Source of the DNA: SIG607 sp045586405
Lineage (GTDB): Bacteria; Bacillota; Clostridia; Oscillospirales; Acutalibacteraceae
Length of the DNA stretch: 64,000 bases
Direction: 5' to 3'
Assembly (NCBI GenBank): GCA_045586405.1
Contig: JAZNAG010000141.1
Coordinates: forward strand, 6,806 to 70,805
The translations under genes and the position numbers were made by a program. Each line of letters opens with the position of its first letter. The first letter of the stretch is position 1. The notes below the pieces were generated by a model. The model ran no database searches. It worked only from the letters and a program-made list of their open reading frames with translations, and was not told the DNA's origin. Below, in pieces: positions 35,640-44,009 of the stretch.

Positions 35640-38249
35640 TTATTCTGTAGATTCGACGGATTCTGTAGGAGTATATACAGGCTCGGTTGATTCCGTTGAT
35701 TCCGTTGATTCCGTTGACTGAGTTGACTGAGTTGACTGAGTTGACTCGGTTGACTGAGTGGGTTCGCTTGACTGGGTAGGTTCAGAAGATTCAGAAGAAC
35801 TTGTATCGGGTAGTAAAGATTCTTCAGAAGAAACATCTGAAGATATAGTAGCCTCAGATGAGGTTAAAGAATTATCTGTGTCCCATGTAGCTTCAAGTTT
35901 TCTCTGGTCATACCACGCTTGCGGATAACGGGGTGACGGATTTGCTTTATAGGTCACTGCTATATCTTCTGCAGATGTCATTTTTGCAACTACAACCAGT
36001 CGAGCATTATCGAAAGCATTGCTTGTGGTAACAAGAGTTAACAGCTTGTCGCCAAAAGCAACATTCATATTTGAACTGTATAGATTTCTTTCGTTAAGTT
36101 CAGAAAGCCAATTGTTAAATGACGCCTCACCAGAGAAAGACGATTTTGTAAACTCAAATAAATAGTCGTTATCATCTTTTCTTACGGCATTCATTATAAT
36201 AACGGCAAAAACCTTGTAATCGGTTTTTGAGTTCTCAAGTGAAAGGGTAATATGAGAATTTTCCGCAAGGAATGAAAGATTTTGATACTTATTAAGCTCA
36301 CCAAACATAGCACCGTCGTCCATATTTTGCCCGTAAATAACAAGATTGTCAGAGGTGTCGTCAGGGGAAACTGTATTTCTGTAATCGAAAAACAGTGCAC
36401 CGTAGCGGCTTTTTTGTTTGTTCATATTGTGATTAACATAATATGAATTATTGGTTGTTTGATAGACAGGGTTATTGATATCCGAGCCGTTTATTGAGAG
36501 CCAGCCCGTAAAATCGCTGTTTTTACTTTTTAGTATATCAAAGGCAACATCGTGCTCATTATCTGAATATATTACACGTGCCTTGTCAACAAGAGATAAA
36601 TCACGGTAAATTTTTATAAAATATGTTGAAGCAACAATGCAGGATACAATGAGTAACGCCGCTATAATTGCAAAATAAATTTTAATTATGCGCTGCTTTT
36701 TTTTATTGTTCTTAAAGAAATTTGATAAATTAAGTTTTGTAATACAATTTTTTATTACATCTGTATTTTTTGTCTTGATATTGGATAGGAAAATGTTACG
36801 TTTGTTATCAGCAGCGGTGTTAGTATCGGTATCGTATTCATCAACTATAAATTCAGGCTGCCTCAAAAAAAACTCAGGCTCTAATTCGTTTGTGTAGTCT
36901 TCATTGGTAGTGGATATAAGGAAGTCATTTTCTGAATAAACAATATCAGTAGCAGTTGATTTTTCAGATGATTCATTTATAAGATGGGAAGCGGAATAGG
37001 GCTGACTGTAAATTAGTGTAAGTTTGTCTTCGGTGCAACCTCCCTCCATAAGAGAGGGGAGTGTCAGAAGGTAGCGCCTTACAAGGTCAAGGGCAATGTT
37101 AACCGCATACTGACGTATGTAATCGCGTGTTTTATCTTGACCGAGAGATAGTGCGCGTATCCAGTAAAAATTACCGTCATAAAGACAAACATAAACTGTT
37201 CCAACGGCTTTGCCTTCTGATATGGAAGGTCCGGCAACGCCGGTAATACCGATGCCTAAATTTGCTCCGCTTTTGTTTTTTATACACTTGGCAAGAGCAG
37301 CAGCTGTTTCTTTACTTACAGCGCCAAAATCACGCAGTATTTTATTATCTACGCCTACAACTTCAGTTTTTATTTTGTTAGAGTAGGCGCAAATACCCAT
37401 TTCAAGTACATTGGATGCACCGTCAACAGATGTAATGGCTTGTGAAAGCATACCGCCTGTGCAACTTTCTGCAGTAGCTACTGTATAGCCATTTCTTTTC
37501 AGGGCTTCTACACTAACCTCTACCATACTTTTTTTGCCGACTTCAAAAATATTGTCTTTTAAAACGGTTTTAAGGTCAGAAATTACATTTGTGCAAATTT
37601 TATCGGTATTATCCGGTGAGTTGTTTGCACAAGAAATAATTATGTCTGAAACACCACCGTTATTTTGGAAAGTAATATCAGTATGGTGTTTTCTTTTTAG
37701 AGCTTCAATTTCTTTTGAAATGATTTGGTGATTTACATCAAAAGTTCGTATTTTTATATTAGAGAAACTTTTATTGTAGATATCAGAAAAGTAGGGTATA
37801 ACCGACTCTGTAAGCATATCATAGGCTGCGTCAGCAGCTAGTGGCAGATGCACAAAGTATTTGTTAAAAGCTTTTTTGATAAAACCGGGAAATAAGGTTT
37901 TTCTGTCAAAAAACACATAGCAGTTTTCAGGAAAAACAATATTACTTAGATCGTCTCTGCCACTGCGAGATACAAAATTTGCGTACTCACCTGAAATCTT
38001 GGCGTTCTCGCGGAGTAGTTTGCATACGCTATCTGTTGCTGTGTCTATATCTGAACACAAAAATATAACATTATTATAACTGTGAGATCTTTTGAGTGCC
38101 GAAAAGAATTTGAGCCTGTCGTAATTGATTTTGCAGTAAGAAAAACTACCGTTGCTCAGTTGATTGACAAAGGGCGCTATAACATCTTCACATTGTCTTA
38201 CATTTTCACTTTGTTCTTTTGTGTAAAAATAAATAATTTCTGCGTTCAT
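35640..38249 (-). CDS. CinA-family amidase fused through a TM helix to an inactive class B sortase-like domain
   Basis: 869 residues. 1-235: diverged CinA N-terminal domain (GGLGP lost). 243-395: CinA amidase domain with TAESCTGG (259-266), GAVS (309-312) and GITGVAGP (334-341), the type that deamidates nicotinamide mononucleotide. 521-546: membrane helix. 575-760: class B sortase fold (GWLSINGSDINNPVYQ, YYVNH, RYGALFFDYRN). The catalytic His of LVIYGHNM is Gln641 (codon CAA at 36329-36327) and the Cys of TLVTCS is Thr742 (ACA at 36026-36024); Arg750 is kept. 800-869: Ser/Thr/Glu repeat tail. The amidase should face the cytoplasm and the sortase fold the outside. An uninterrupted frame with no internal stop argues against an assembly fusion. 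Third gene after the desulfurase and thiI, 15 bases behind thiI. Transpeptidase activity is not expected. Confidence 0.85.
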   Translation of the reverse strand: MNAEIIYFYTKEQSENVRQCEDVIAPFVNQLSNGSFSYCKINYDRLKFFSALKRSHSYNNVIFLCSDIDTATDSVCKLLRENAKISGEYANFVSRSGRDDLSNIVFPENCYVFFDRKTLFPGFIKKAFNKYFVHLPLAADAAYDMLTESVIPYFSDIYNKSFSNIKIRTFDVNHQIISKEIEALKRKHHTDITFQNNGGVSDIIISCANNSPDNTDKICTNVISDLKTVLKDNIFEVGKKSMVEVSVEALKRNGYTVATAESCTGGMLSQAITSVDGASNVLEMGICAYSNKIKTEVVGVDNKILRDFGAVSKETAAALAKCIKNKSGANLGIGITGVAGPSISEGKAVGTVYVCLYDGNFYWIRALSLGQDKTRDYIRQYAVNIALDLVRRYLLTLPSLMEGGCTEDKLTLIYSQPYSASHLINESSEKSTATDIVYSENDFLISTTNEDYTNELEPEFFLRQPEFIVDEYDTDTNTAADNKRNIFLSNIKTKNTDVIKNCITKLNLSNFFKNNKKKQRIIKIYFAIIAALLIVSCIVASTYFIKIYRDLSLVDKARVIYSDNEHDVAFDILKSKNSDFTGWLSINGSDINNPVYQTTNNSYYVNHNMNKQKSRYGALFFDYRNTVSPDDTSDNLVIYGQNMDDGAMFGELNKYQNLSFLAENSHITLSLENSKTDYKVFAVIIMNAVRKDDNDYLFEFTKSSFSGEASFNNWLSELNERNLYSSNMNVAFGDKLLTLVTTSNAFDNARLVVVAKMTSAEDIAVTYKANPSPRYPQAWYDQRKLEATWDTDNSLTSSEATISSDVSSEESLLPDTSSSESSEPTQSSEPTQSTESTQSTQSTQSTESTESTESTEPVYTPTESVESTE
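35686..35757. repeat. 9-bp tandem repeat (8 units) encoding Ser-Thr-Glu/Gln
   Basis: Plus-strand units GTTGATTCC (three), then GTTGACTGA/GTTGACTCG variants (five). It codes for STE and STQ triplets in the exported tail of the CinA-sortase protein. Unit changes stay in frame, so copy-number variation would alter only tail length. Confidence 0.9.
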
Positions 38250-38264
38250 AATAAACTTCTTTCT

Positions 38265-39455
38265 TTAATCTGCTTGTCCGTCTTTGGTTATACGGCAGTT
38301 TATAGTTTCACTAATAGCCTTTGCTATTAAAGGCGCAAAGTCAAATGTGCTTTCTGCCTTTGCACAGTCTTCAAGGGTTGGCTTTGTACGTGGATGTTTT
38401 GGTGTAAACACGGTACAGCAGTCTTCATAAGGTAAAATAGATGTTTCAAAGGCATCTATTTGTCTTGAAACGGTTATTATTTCTTCCTTATCCATACCTA
38501 TAAGAGGTCTTAAAACAGGAATTTCCTCGGTTACAATATCGGTAACGGCAAGGGCAGGTAAAGTCTGACTTGCAACCTGACCGAGACTTTCTCCGGTAAT
38601 AAGAGCTTTGCTTCCGCTTTCAAGGGCAATTTTTTCGGCTATGCGCATCATCATTCGGCGCATAATAAGGGTGAAATATTCTTCCTTGCAGTTATCGGCA
38701 ATGGCTTCTTGAATTTCGGTAAAGGGAACTATGAAAAGTCTGATATCACCGCTGTATGCAGCCACCTTGCTGAGCAGGGTTTTAACCTTTTTTTCGGCAA
38801 GAGGACTGGTGTATGGAGGACTGGCAAAATGTACGGCATTAAGTATAAGACCACGTTTTGCCATACGGTAAGCGGCAACGGGACTGTCTATACCGCCCGA
38901 AATGAGAATTGTGGCTTTACCGCCCGTGCCCACAGGTAAACCACCTGCACCCTGAATTTGCCCCGCGTGAATATAAGCGGCATAATCTCGTATTTCAACC
39001 GAAACAACAATGTCGGGATTATTAACATCTACCTTTAAGTGCGGCATAGCCGATAAAATGGCACCGCCTACCTCTCTTGCAATTTCCGGAGATTTATAGG
39101 GAAACGCCTTGTCCGAACGTTTTGCAACCACCTTAAAGGTTTTGTGATTTGAAATATAAGGCCTTACATATTCGGCACATTCCTTCAGTATAAGGTCCAT
39201 ATCCTTTTCCAGTGCAGCGCATCTGCTGAAGGCGGCAATACCGAAAATCTTTTTAACTCTAAGACAGGCTTCTTCAAAATCAAAGTCCTCATCAATGGGT
39301 TCTATATAAATTGTGGACTGAGAACTTTTTATGCTAACCTTACCAAGATCGTGTAAACGGCGGCGTATGGTTTTCATCAGCATACTCTCAAAGGTATTAC
39401 GGTTAAGACCTTTAAGTACCAACTCACCGTTTTTTATAAGTATAATTTCCTTCAT
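38265..39455 (-). CDS. thiI: tRNA 4-thiouridine sulfurtransferase (ThiI, no rhodanese domain)
   Basis: Thiolates uridine 8 of tRNA. Ferredoxin-like and THUMP domains (about 1-165) precede the PP-loop ATPase domain with SGGIDSPVA. 396 residues, ending without the C-terminal rhodanese domain of the E. coli enzyme; Firmicutes-type ThiI takes sulfur from a dedicated cysteine desulfurase, and exactly such a gene lies immediately upstream, sharing a single base with the thiI start. Confidence 0.96.
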   Translation of the reverse strand: MKEIILIKNGELVLKGLNRNTFESMLMKTIRRRLHDLGKVSIKSSQSTIYIEPIDEDFDFEEACLRVKKIFGIAAFSRCAALEKDMDLILKECAEYVRPYISNHKTFKVVAKRSDKAFPYKSPEIAREVGGAILSAMPHLKVDVNNPDIVVSVEIRDYAAYIHAGQIQGAGGLPVGTGGKATILISGGIDSPVAAYRMAKRGLILNAVHFASPPYTSPLAEKKVKTLLSKVAAYSGDIRLFIVPFTEIQEAIADNCKEEYFTLIMRRMMMRIAEKIALESGSKALITGESLGQVASQTLPALAVTDIVTEEIPVLRPLIGMDKEEIITVSRQIDAFETSILPYEDCCTVFTPKHPRTKPTLEDCAKAESTFDFAPLIAKAISETINCRITKDGQAD

Positions 39456-40588
39456 TATTTAAACCTTCTCATTTTTCCGGTAATTTCTTTAATTGCTTCG
39501 CAGAGAATATCAATATCTTCACAGGTGTTATCCCTTGAAAAACTTATTCTCAGCGCACTGTCTATACGGTTGCTACTGAACCCCATACTGCCAAGAACAT
39601 GGCTTCTGTGACCTTTAGCACAGGCGCTACCCTTAGAAACGAATATATTTTTAGCCCCAAGGGCATTTAGCATCGGCTCTGACTTATAACCGTTTACCGA
39701 TATATTAAGAATATACGGCAAACAGTTTTCAGGGCTGTTAAACGATATAAAATCAAATTCAGACAGCTTTTTTCTGGCATACTGTGAAAGCTCGGTCATT
39801 TTCTTTTCGGTTTTCTTTAGGTCAAGCGCCTTTACAGCAGAGGCAAAACCGGCAATAAGAGGCATGCCTTCCGTTCCCGAGCGAAGTCCGCTTTCCTGAC
39901 CGCCGCCAAAAACTATGGGTGGAATGTGCAGTGATGACGATTTATAAAGAAAACCTACACCCTTTGAAGCGTGTATTTTATGTCCGCTGGCTGAAAGCAG
40001 GTCAACACCAAGTGCCGAAACCTTTATGGAAAGCTTACCAAAGGCTTGTACGGCGTCACAGTGAAGCAGGGCAGGAGAGCCCTTTTCTTTAATTACCCTT
40101 GAAGCCTCTAAAACCGGCAGGATAGAGCCTACTTCATTGTTTACAAGCATAAGTGAAACCAAAATGGTTTTACTGTCAATTTCTTTTTTTAAATCTTCTA
40201 CTCTTATATTTCCGTTCTGGTCTGGGTTTAAAAGAACAACCTCAAAACCTTTTTGGCTAAGCTGTATAAGCGGCTCTAAAACAGAAGGGTGCTCAATGGC
40301 AGAGGCTACTATTTTGTTGCCCTTGTGTCTGTTTTGGTAAGCAGCACCGAACAGAGCAATATTATTAGCCTCAGTACCGCCTGAGGTAAAATAAATTTCA
40401 CTTTCTTTAGCACCTATAAAATCGGCAATACATTTTCTGCTGTTTTCAAGAACGGTGGCAGAATCAACACCTAAAGAATAGGTAGAAGAAGGGTTACCCC
40501 AAGTGTCAGACAGACAGTTGTTTATTGCAGATATTGCCTCATCACAAGGCTTTGTTGTAGCGCTGTTATCAAGATAAACCAGTTTCAA
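39455..40588 (-). CDS. Cysteine desulfurase (NifS/IscS-like), probable sulfur donor to ThiI
   Basis: PLP enzyme releasing sulfur from cysteine as a protein persulfide. LDNSATTKP start, SGGTEANN, HCDAVQAFGKL, the PLP-binding Lys in SGHKIHASKGVGFLY and the catalytic Cys in SKGSACAKGH. 377 residues. TTG start with GGAGG 9 bases upstream. Pairing with a rhodanese-less thiI mirrors the NifZ-ThiI pair in Bacillus, so 4-thiouridine synthesis is the most likely role. First gene of the five-gene operon. Confidence 0.93.
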   Translation of the reverse strand: MKLVYLDNSATTKPCDEAISAINNCLSDTWGNPSSTYSLGVDSATVLENSRKCIADFIGAKESEIYFTSGGTEANNIALFGAAYQNRHKGNKIVASAIEHPSVLEPLIQLSQKGFEVVLLNPDQNGNIRVEDLKKEIDSKTILVSLMLVNNEVGSILPVLEASRVIKEKGSPALLHCDAVQAFGKLSIKVSALGVDLLSASGHKIHASKGVGFLYKSSSLHIPPIVFGGGQESGLRSGTEGMPLIAGFASAVKALDLKKTEKKMTELSQYARKKLSEFDFISFNSPENCLPYILNISVNGYKSEPMLNALGAKNIFVSKGSACAKGHRSHVLGSMGFSSNRIDSALRISFSRDNTCEDIDILCEAIKEITGKMRRFK

Positions 40589-40640
40589 TTAGCGATGCCT
40601 CCAAAGAGCATAATGTTACAGTATACTCATATACTATACT

Positions 40641-40669
40641 ATTATATTATATAACTCCCTAATACGCAA
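40641..40669 (-). promoter_or_regulatory. Sigma-A promoter of the desulfurase-thiI-cinA operon
   Basis: Minus strand: TTGCGT, 17-base spacer, TATAAT; about 50 bases upstream of the TTG start. Confidence 0.78.
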
Positions 40670-40703
40670 GTTTTTTATGGGTGAAAATTGTTAAAAATAA
40701 TGC

Positions 40704-40732
40704 TTGATTTTTTGTGAAGTTTGTTGTATAAT
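40704..40732 (+). promoter_or_regulatory. Sigma-A promoter of rplS
   Basis: TTGATT, 17-base spacer, perfect TATAAT; start of transcription expected near 40739. Confidence 0.85.
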
Positions 40733-40738
40733 GTTTTA

Positions 40739-40866
40739 GCATTTGATTTCACCTACTCCTTTTAGGTGGGTTTGATGCCGAATAGTTCGACATTAAAGCG
40801 GATGGTCCTCTGCCAAAGTTTTAACTTCGGTTATGAACATCTGATAAAAATTAGGAGGAAATAATA
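40739..40866 (+). promoter_or_regulatory. Structured rplS 5' leader (candidate L19 leader)
   Basis: About 128 untranslated bases. First hairpin CACCTA (40750-40755) with TAGGTG (40763-40768); a second small one around CGAATAGTTCG; then AAGTTTTAACTT, another self-complementary segment, before the TTAGGAGG Shine-Dalgarno. L19 autoregulatory leaders are known in Firmicutes, but I cannot confirm a match to the described consensus. Confidence 0.5.
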
Positions 40867-41211
40867 ATGGACGCTATTAAGAAGTTAACTGAAGAATGTA
40901 TGAAGAAAGACGCTCCCGAAATTTCTATCGGTAGCACCGTAAAAGTTCACGTACGCATCAAAGAAGGCGACCGTGAAAGAATTCAGCTTTTCGAAGGTAC
41001 TGTAATTGCTAAAAATAACAGCGGTATTGCTGAAACCTTTACTGTACGCCGTGTATCTTACGGTGTAGGCGTTGAGCGTGTATTCCCTGTACATTCTCCC
41101 AATGTTGCCAAGGTAGAACTTGTAAGAAAAGGCCGTGTTCGCAGAGCAAAACTTTACTATCTGCGTGACAGAATCGGTAAGGCTGCCAAGGTTAAAGAGT
41201 TAATCGGCTAA
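40867..41211 (+). CDS. rplS: 50S ribosomal protein L19
   Basis: 114-residue L19. Canonical KVHVRIKEGDRERIQLFEGT, TFTVRRVSYGVGVERVFP and the basic GRVRRAKLYYLRDRIGKAAKVKE ending are all present (parts quoted). Strong ribosome binding site, own promoter and terminator. Followed by lepB-rbgA-rnhB as in many Firmicutes. Confidence 0.98.
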   Translation: MDAIKKLTEECMKKDAPEISIGSTVKVHVRIKEGDRERIQLFEGTVIAKNNSGIAETFTVRRVSYGVGVERVFPVHSPNVAKVELVRKGRVRRAKLYYLRDRIGKAAKVKELIG

Positions 41212-41246
41212 TTTAACCGATAAAGAGATGAATTTGTTTTAGAGGG

Positions 41247-41276
41247 AGGAGGCAACGGGCGTTGTCTCCTTTTTTC
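41247..41276 (+). terminator. Intrinsic terminator of rplS
   Basis: GGAGGCAAC pairs with GTTGTCTCC (one G-U), loop GGGC, followed by six T. Confidence 0.85.
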
Positions 41277-41309
41277 GTTTTTTACTATTTTTGATGGGAG
41301 GTATATGTT

Positions 41310-41903
41310 TTGAGAGAAGAAAACAGCACTTCAAAAACTAAAGATGCAAAGGCTCTGACTAAAGAAATATTTGAATGGCTTGAAGTAATTATCAGTGCTC
41401 TTGTTGTTGTAGTTGTGATTTTCACTTTTGTGTTCAGAGTTGCCACGATAGTTGGCGATTCTATGCAAAACACTTTTTTTGAAGGTCAAAAGGTAATTAT
41501 AACTAATTGGTTCTATACTCCAAAGGTGGGCGATGTTGTGGTTGTATCGCGAAATGTTAAAAACACGGGCGCAGCTACTGATGATAACGGCCCTATTATT
41601 AAAAGAGTTATTGCAACCGAGGGGCAACAGGTTAATATCGATTTTTCAAAGGGCATTGTATATGTAGACGGTGTTGCTCTTGATGAACCTTATACCAAAA
41701 CACCCACTAATATGCAGGGCGATATTCAGTTCCCTGTATATGTACCCGAAGGTCACGTATTCTGTTTGGGAGATAACAGAAATGAATCTCTCGACAGCCG
41801 TTTCAGCGTTATTGGCGATAAGGGTATGATAGACACAAGATACATACTGGGTAAGGTTACACTTCGTATTTTGCCTTTCAGTGATTTCGGAAAGGTTGGC
41901 TGA
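41310..41903 (+). CDS. lepB: Signal peptidase I
   Basis: Membrane-bound serine protease that removes signal peptides. One N-terminal helix (about 23-43), catalytic Ser51 in GDSMQNT and Lys98 in IIKRVIA, then the family boxes CLGDNRNESLDSRF and ILGKVTLRILPF. 197 residues. TTG start with GGGAGG 8 bases upstream. No separate promoter was identified after the rplS terminator. Confidence 0.96.
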   Translation: MREENSTSKTKDAKALTKEIFEWLEVIISALVVVVVIFTFVFRVATIVGDSMQNTFFEGQKVIITNWFYTPKVGDVVVVSRNVKNTGAATDDNGPIIKRVIATEGQQVNIDFSKGIVYVDGVALDEPYTKTPTNMQGDIQFPVYVPEGHVFCLGDNRNESLDSRFSVIGDKGMIDTRYILGKVTLRILPFSDFGKVG

Positions 41904-41904
41904 T

Positions 41905-42762
41905 ATGAGCGAAGCACAATATATACAGTGGTTTCCTGGACATATGACAAAAACAAGACGGCAGATGGAAAAAGAACTGTCGCTAGTAGATGCCGTTGCA
42001 GAAATTGTTGATGCCAGAATTCCCGCATCCAGCCGAAACCCCGATATACCTAAACTTCTCGGCAGAAAGCCTATGCTTATTATTCTTAATAAATGTGATA
42101 TGGCTGATGAGTCGGCTACTGCAGGTTGGATAAAATATTTTGAAGAACAGAATATAAATGCTATTGCCGTTGACTGCAGAACAGGCAACGGTATAAACAA
42201 ATTTGTGCCTAAGGTAAAAGAAATTTTAGCTGAAAAAATAAAGTCAAATACCGAAAAAGGTATGGCAGGCAGACCTCTTCGTCTTATGGTAGTAGGTATA
42301 CCTAATGTAGGTAAATCTACCTTTATAAACCGTATGGCAGGGGCTAATAAGGCTAAGGCTGAAAATCGTCCGGGTGTTACAAGAGGTAACCAGTGGTTTA
42401 CGGTTGACAAACAGCTTGAATTACTTGACACACCGGGTGTACTTTGGCCTAAATTTGATGATGTTAATGTTGGCGAAAGACTTGCCTTTACGGGTGCTGT
42501 TAAGGACAATGTTGTTGATGTTGAACTGCTTGGTATGCGTCTGCTGGAGGCACTTTCAGAGTCATATAAAGATTTGCTGACAGACCGCTACGGCGAACTT
42601 GATTTTTCTCTTGAGCCTTATGATTTACTTTGTCTGCTTGCTAAAAAACGCGGAATGGTAATTCGTGGCGGCGAGTACGATACCTTACGCGCCTCAACTA
42701 TGCTTCTTGAGGAATTCAGAAACTGTAAAATTGGCAGAATAACACTTGAAAGGGTGAAATAA
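41905..42762 (+). CDS. rbgA: Ribosome biogenesis GTPase RbgA (YlqF)
   Basis: Circularly permuted GTPase needed for late 50S assembly. WFPGHMTKTRRQM at the start; the G4 motif NKCD comes before G1 (GIPNVGKST), then the G3 motif DTPG; a C-terminal RNA-binding helical domain follows. 285 residues from the ATG at 41905, which overlaps the lepB stop region (TGATATG). Next to rnhB, as usual. Confidence 0.95.
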   Translation: MSEAQYIQWFPGHMTKTRRQMEKELSLVDAVAEIVDARIPASSRNPDIPKLLGRKPMLIILNKCDMADESATAGWIKYFEEQNINAIAVDCRTGNGINKFVPKVKEILAEKIKSNTEKGMAGRPLRLMVVGIPNVGKSTFINRMAGANKAKAENRPGVTRGNQWFTVDKQLELLDTPGVLWPKFDDVNVGERLAFTGAVKDNVVDVELLGMRLLEALSESYKDLLTDRYGELDFSLEPYDLLCLLAKKRGMVIRGGEYDTLRASTMLLEEFRNCKIGRITLERVK

Positions 42763-42763
42763 A

Positions 42764-43363
42764 ATGCCCGATTATTCTTACGAAAAAGCCGCAATAGAAC
42801 AAGGCTTTAAAGTGGTTTGCGGTGTAGATGAAGCTGGTCGCGGACCCCTTGCGGGGCCTGTTTGTGCCGCTGCGGTTATTTTGCCTTTGGGAGTGGAAAT
42901 TGAAGGCCTTGACGATTCCAAAAAACTGAGTGAAAAGAAAAGGGAAGCCCTTTTTGATGAAATAATAAGCAAGGCTTTAGCCTATGGCATTGCTTTTTCC
43001 GATGTCGAAGAAATCGAAGAGGTAAATATTTTAGGTGCCACCTATATTGCTATGTGCAGAGCGGTGGAAAAACTTACCGTAAAACCCGATTATGTACTGA
43101 TTGACGGTAACCGATATCCGCCTATGCTTAACGTTAAGGGCGAAACAGTTATAAAGGGCGACAGTAAAAGTATGTCTGTTGCCGCCGCCAGTATACTGGC
43201 AAAGGTAACCCGTGACCGTCTTATGACAGAATTTGCAAAAGAGTACCCTGAGTATGAATTTGAAAAGCATAAGGGCTACGGTACAAAGGTGCATATAGAG
43301 GCAATCAAAAAGTATGGCGTAACAAAAATACACCGTCCGTCCTTTCTTAAAAAACTAATATGA
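42764..43363 (+). CDS. rnhB: Ribonuclease HII
   Basis: Removes ribonucleotides from RNA-DNA hybrids. Catalytic Asp-Glu pair in GVDEAGRGPLAGPV (residues 22-23), a further Asp in VLIDGN, and KGDSKSMSVAAASILAKVTRD. 199 residues. Starts one base after the rbgA stop and overlaps yraN by 4 bases. Confidence 0.97.
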   Translation: MPDYSYEKAAIEQGFKVVCGVDEAGRGPLAGPVCAAAVILPLGVEIEGLDDSKKLSEKKREALFDEIISKALAYGIAFSDVEEIEEVNILGATYIAMCRAVEKLTVKPDYVLIDGNRYPPMLNVKGETVIKGDSKSMSVAAASILAKVTRDRLMTEFAKEYPEYEFEKHKGYGTKVHIEAIKKYGVTKIHRPSFLKKLI

Positions 43364-43725
43364 GAAATATAAAGGAACTTGGTAAAAAGGGTGAGGATAT
43401 CACTGCTTTGCACCTTAAAAAACAGGGGTTTATAATCTTTAAAAGAAATTATCACAGCCGTTTTGGTGAAATAGATATCATAGCCGAAAAGGACGACCTT
43501 TTACTTTTCGTAGAGGTTAAAACCCGCTTTGAAAATGCTATGGTTTCACCGTCAGAGGCGGTAGATTATTCAAAACAAAATAAGATAAGAATTACGGCAA
43601 AAAACTTCATATCAAAAACTTTTATGGACTATCGTTGCCGTTTTGATGTGGCTGAAGTTTTTGTTTCTTTAAATGACGGCAAATATGAATTTACACTAAA
43701 TTACATAGAAAATGCCTTTGAATAG
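43360..43725 (+). CDS. YraN family (UPF0102) nuclease-like protein
   Basis: 121 residues with the PD-(D/E)xK-like core of the family: KKGEDITALHLKKQGF, then NYHSRFGEIDIIAE and LLFVEVKTRF. The biological substrate is unknown; the predicted fold is related to Holliday-junction resolvases. ATGA overlap with rnhB, the standard neighbour. Confidence 0.93.
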   Translation: MRNIKELGKKGEDITALHLKKQGFIIFKRNYHSRFGEIDIIAEKDDLLLFVEVKTRFENAMVSPSEAVDYSKQNKIRITAKNFISKTFMDYRCRFDVAEVFVSLNDGKYEFTLNYIENAFE

Positions 43726-43728
43726 TGA

Positions 43729-43752
43729 AAACCACCCTTTCGGGTGGTTTCG
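43729..43752. terminator. Hairpin between yraN and the DUF1540 gene
   Basis: AAACCACCC pairs with GGGTGGTTT across a TTTC loop. T-run is short, so termination on either strand is likely but weaker than at other sites. Confidence 0.6.
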
Positions 43753-43757
43753 GTTCA

Positions 43758-43925
43758 TTATTCCTTTGATTTGAAGGTGGTACAAGCGGTTTCGCTGCAA
43801 CTACATGCGCTCTTGTAACCTACCTGAATTTCACCTGCGGTGCATCTGTCACCTGTTGTGTGATGAACACAGTGGGAAGCATCGCAAAGTATACCGGGAA
43901 CAATTTTTGCTTCTTTGTTTTCCAT
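43758..43925 (-). CDS. DUF1540 small Cys-rich protein (55 aa)
   Basis: Convergent to yraN. The DUF1540 pattern is clear: an early Cys and CVHH pair (CDASHCVHH), RCTAGEIQVGYKSAC, and the ending CSETACTTF. Seven Cys and several His suggest a metal-binding knuckle. ATG at 43925 follows AAAGGAAG at good spacing. Small proteins of this family are common in Clostridia, some encoded beside spore genes; function unknown. Confidence 0.85.
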   Translation of the reverse strand: MENKEAKIVPGILCDASHCVHHTTGDRCTAGEIQVGYKSACSCSETACTTFKSKE

Positions 43926-44009
43926 TTTAAATCTTCCTTTCAGACCTTTTGGTCATAATTATTGTTTCCGTAAAATCGTTTAATAATCGTTTATAAGGGA
44001 GGGAATTTT

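Noticed and set aside
35686..35757. CRISPR-like array
   Set aside because: The 9-bp units are contiguous without spacers and lie in coding sequence.
35970..36527. Functional class B sortase
   Set aside because: The fold motifs are present but the catalytic His and Cys codons read CAA and ACA, so transpeptidation is not supported.
41646..42509. 287-codon minus-strand frame opposite lepB/rbgA
   Set aside because: Both plus-strand genes are certain; the antisense frame has no recognisable motifs.
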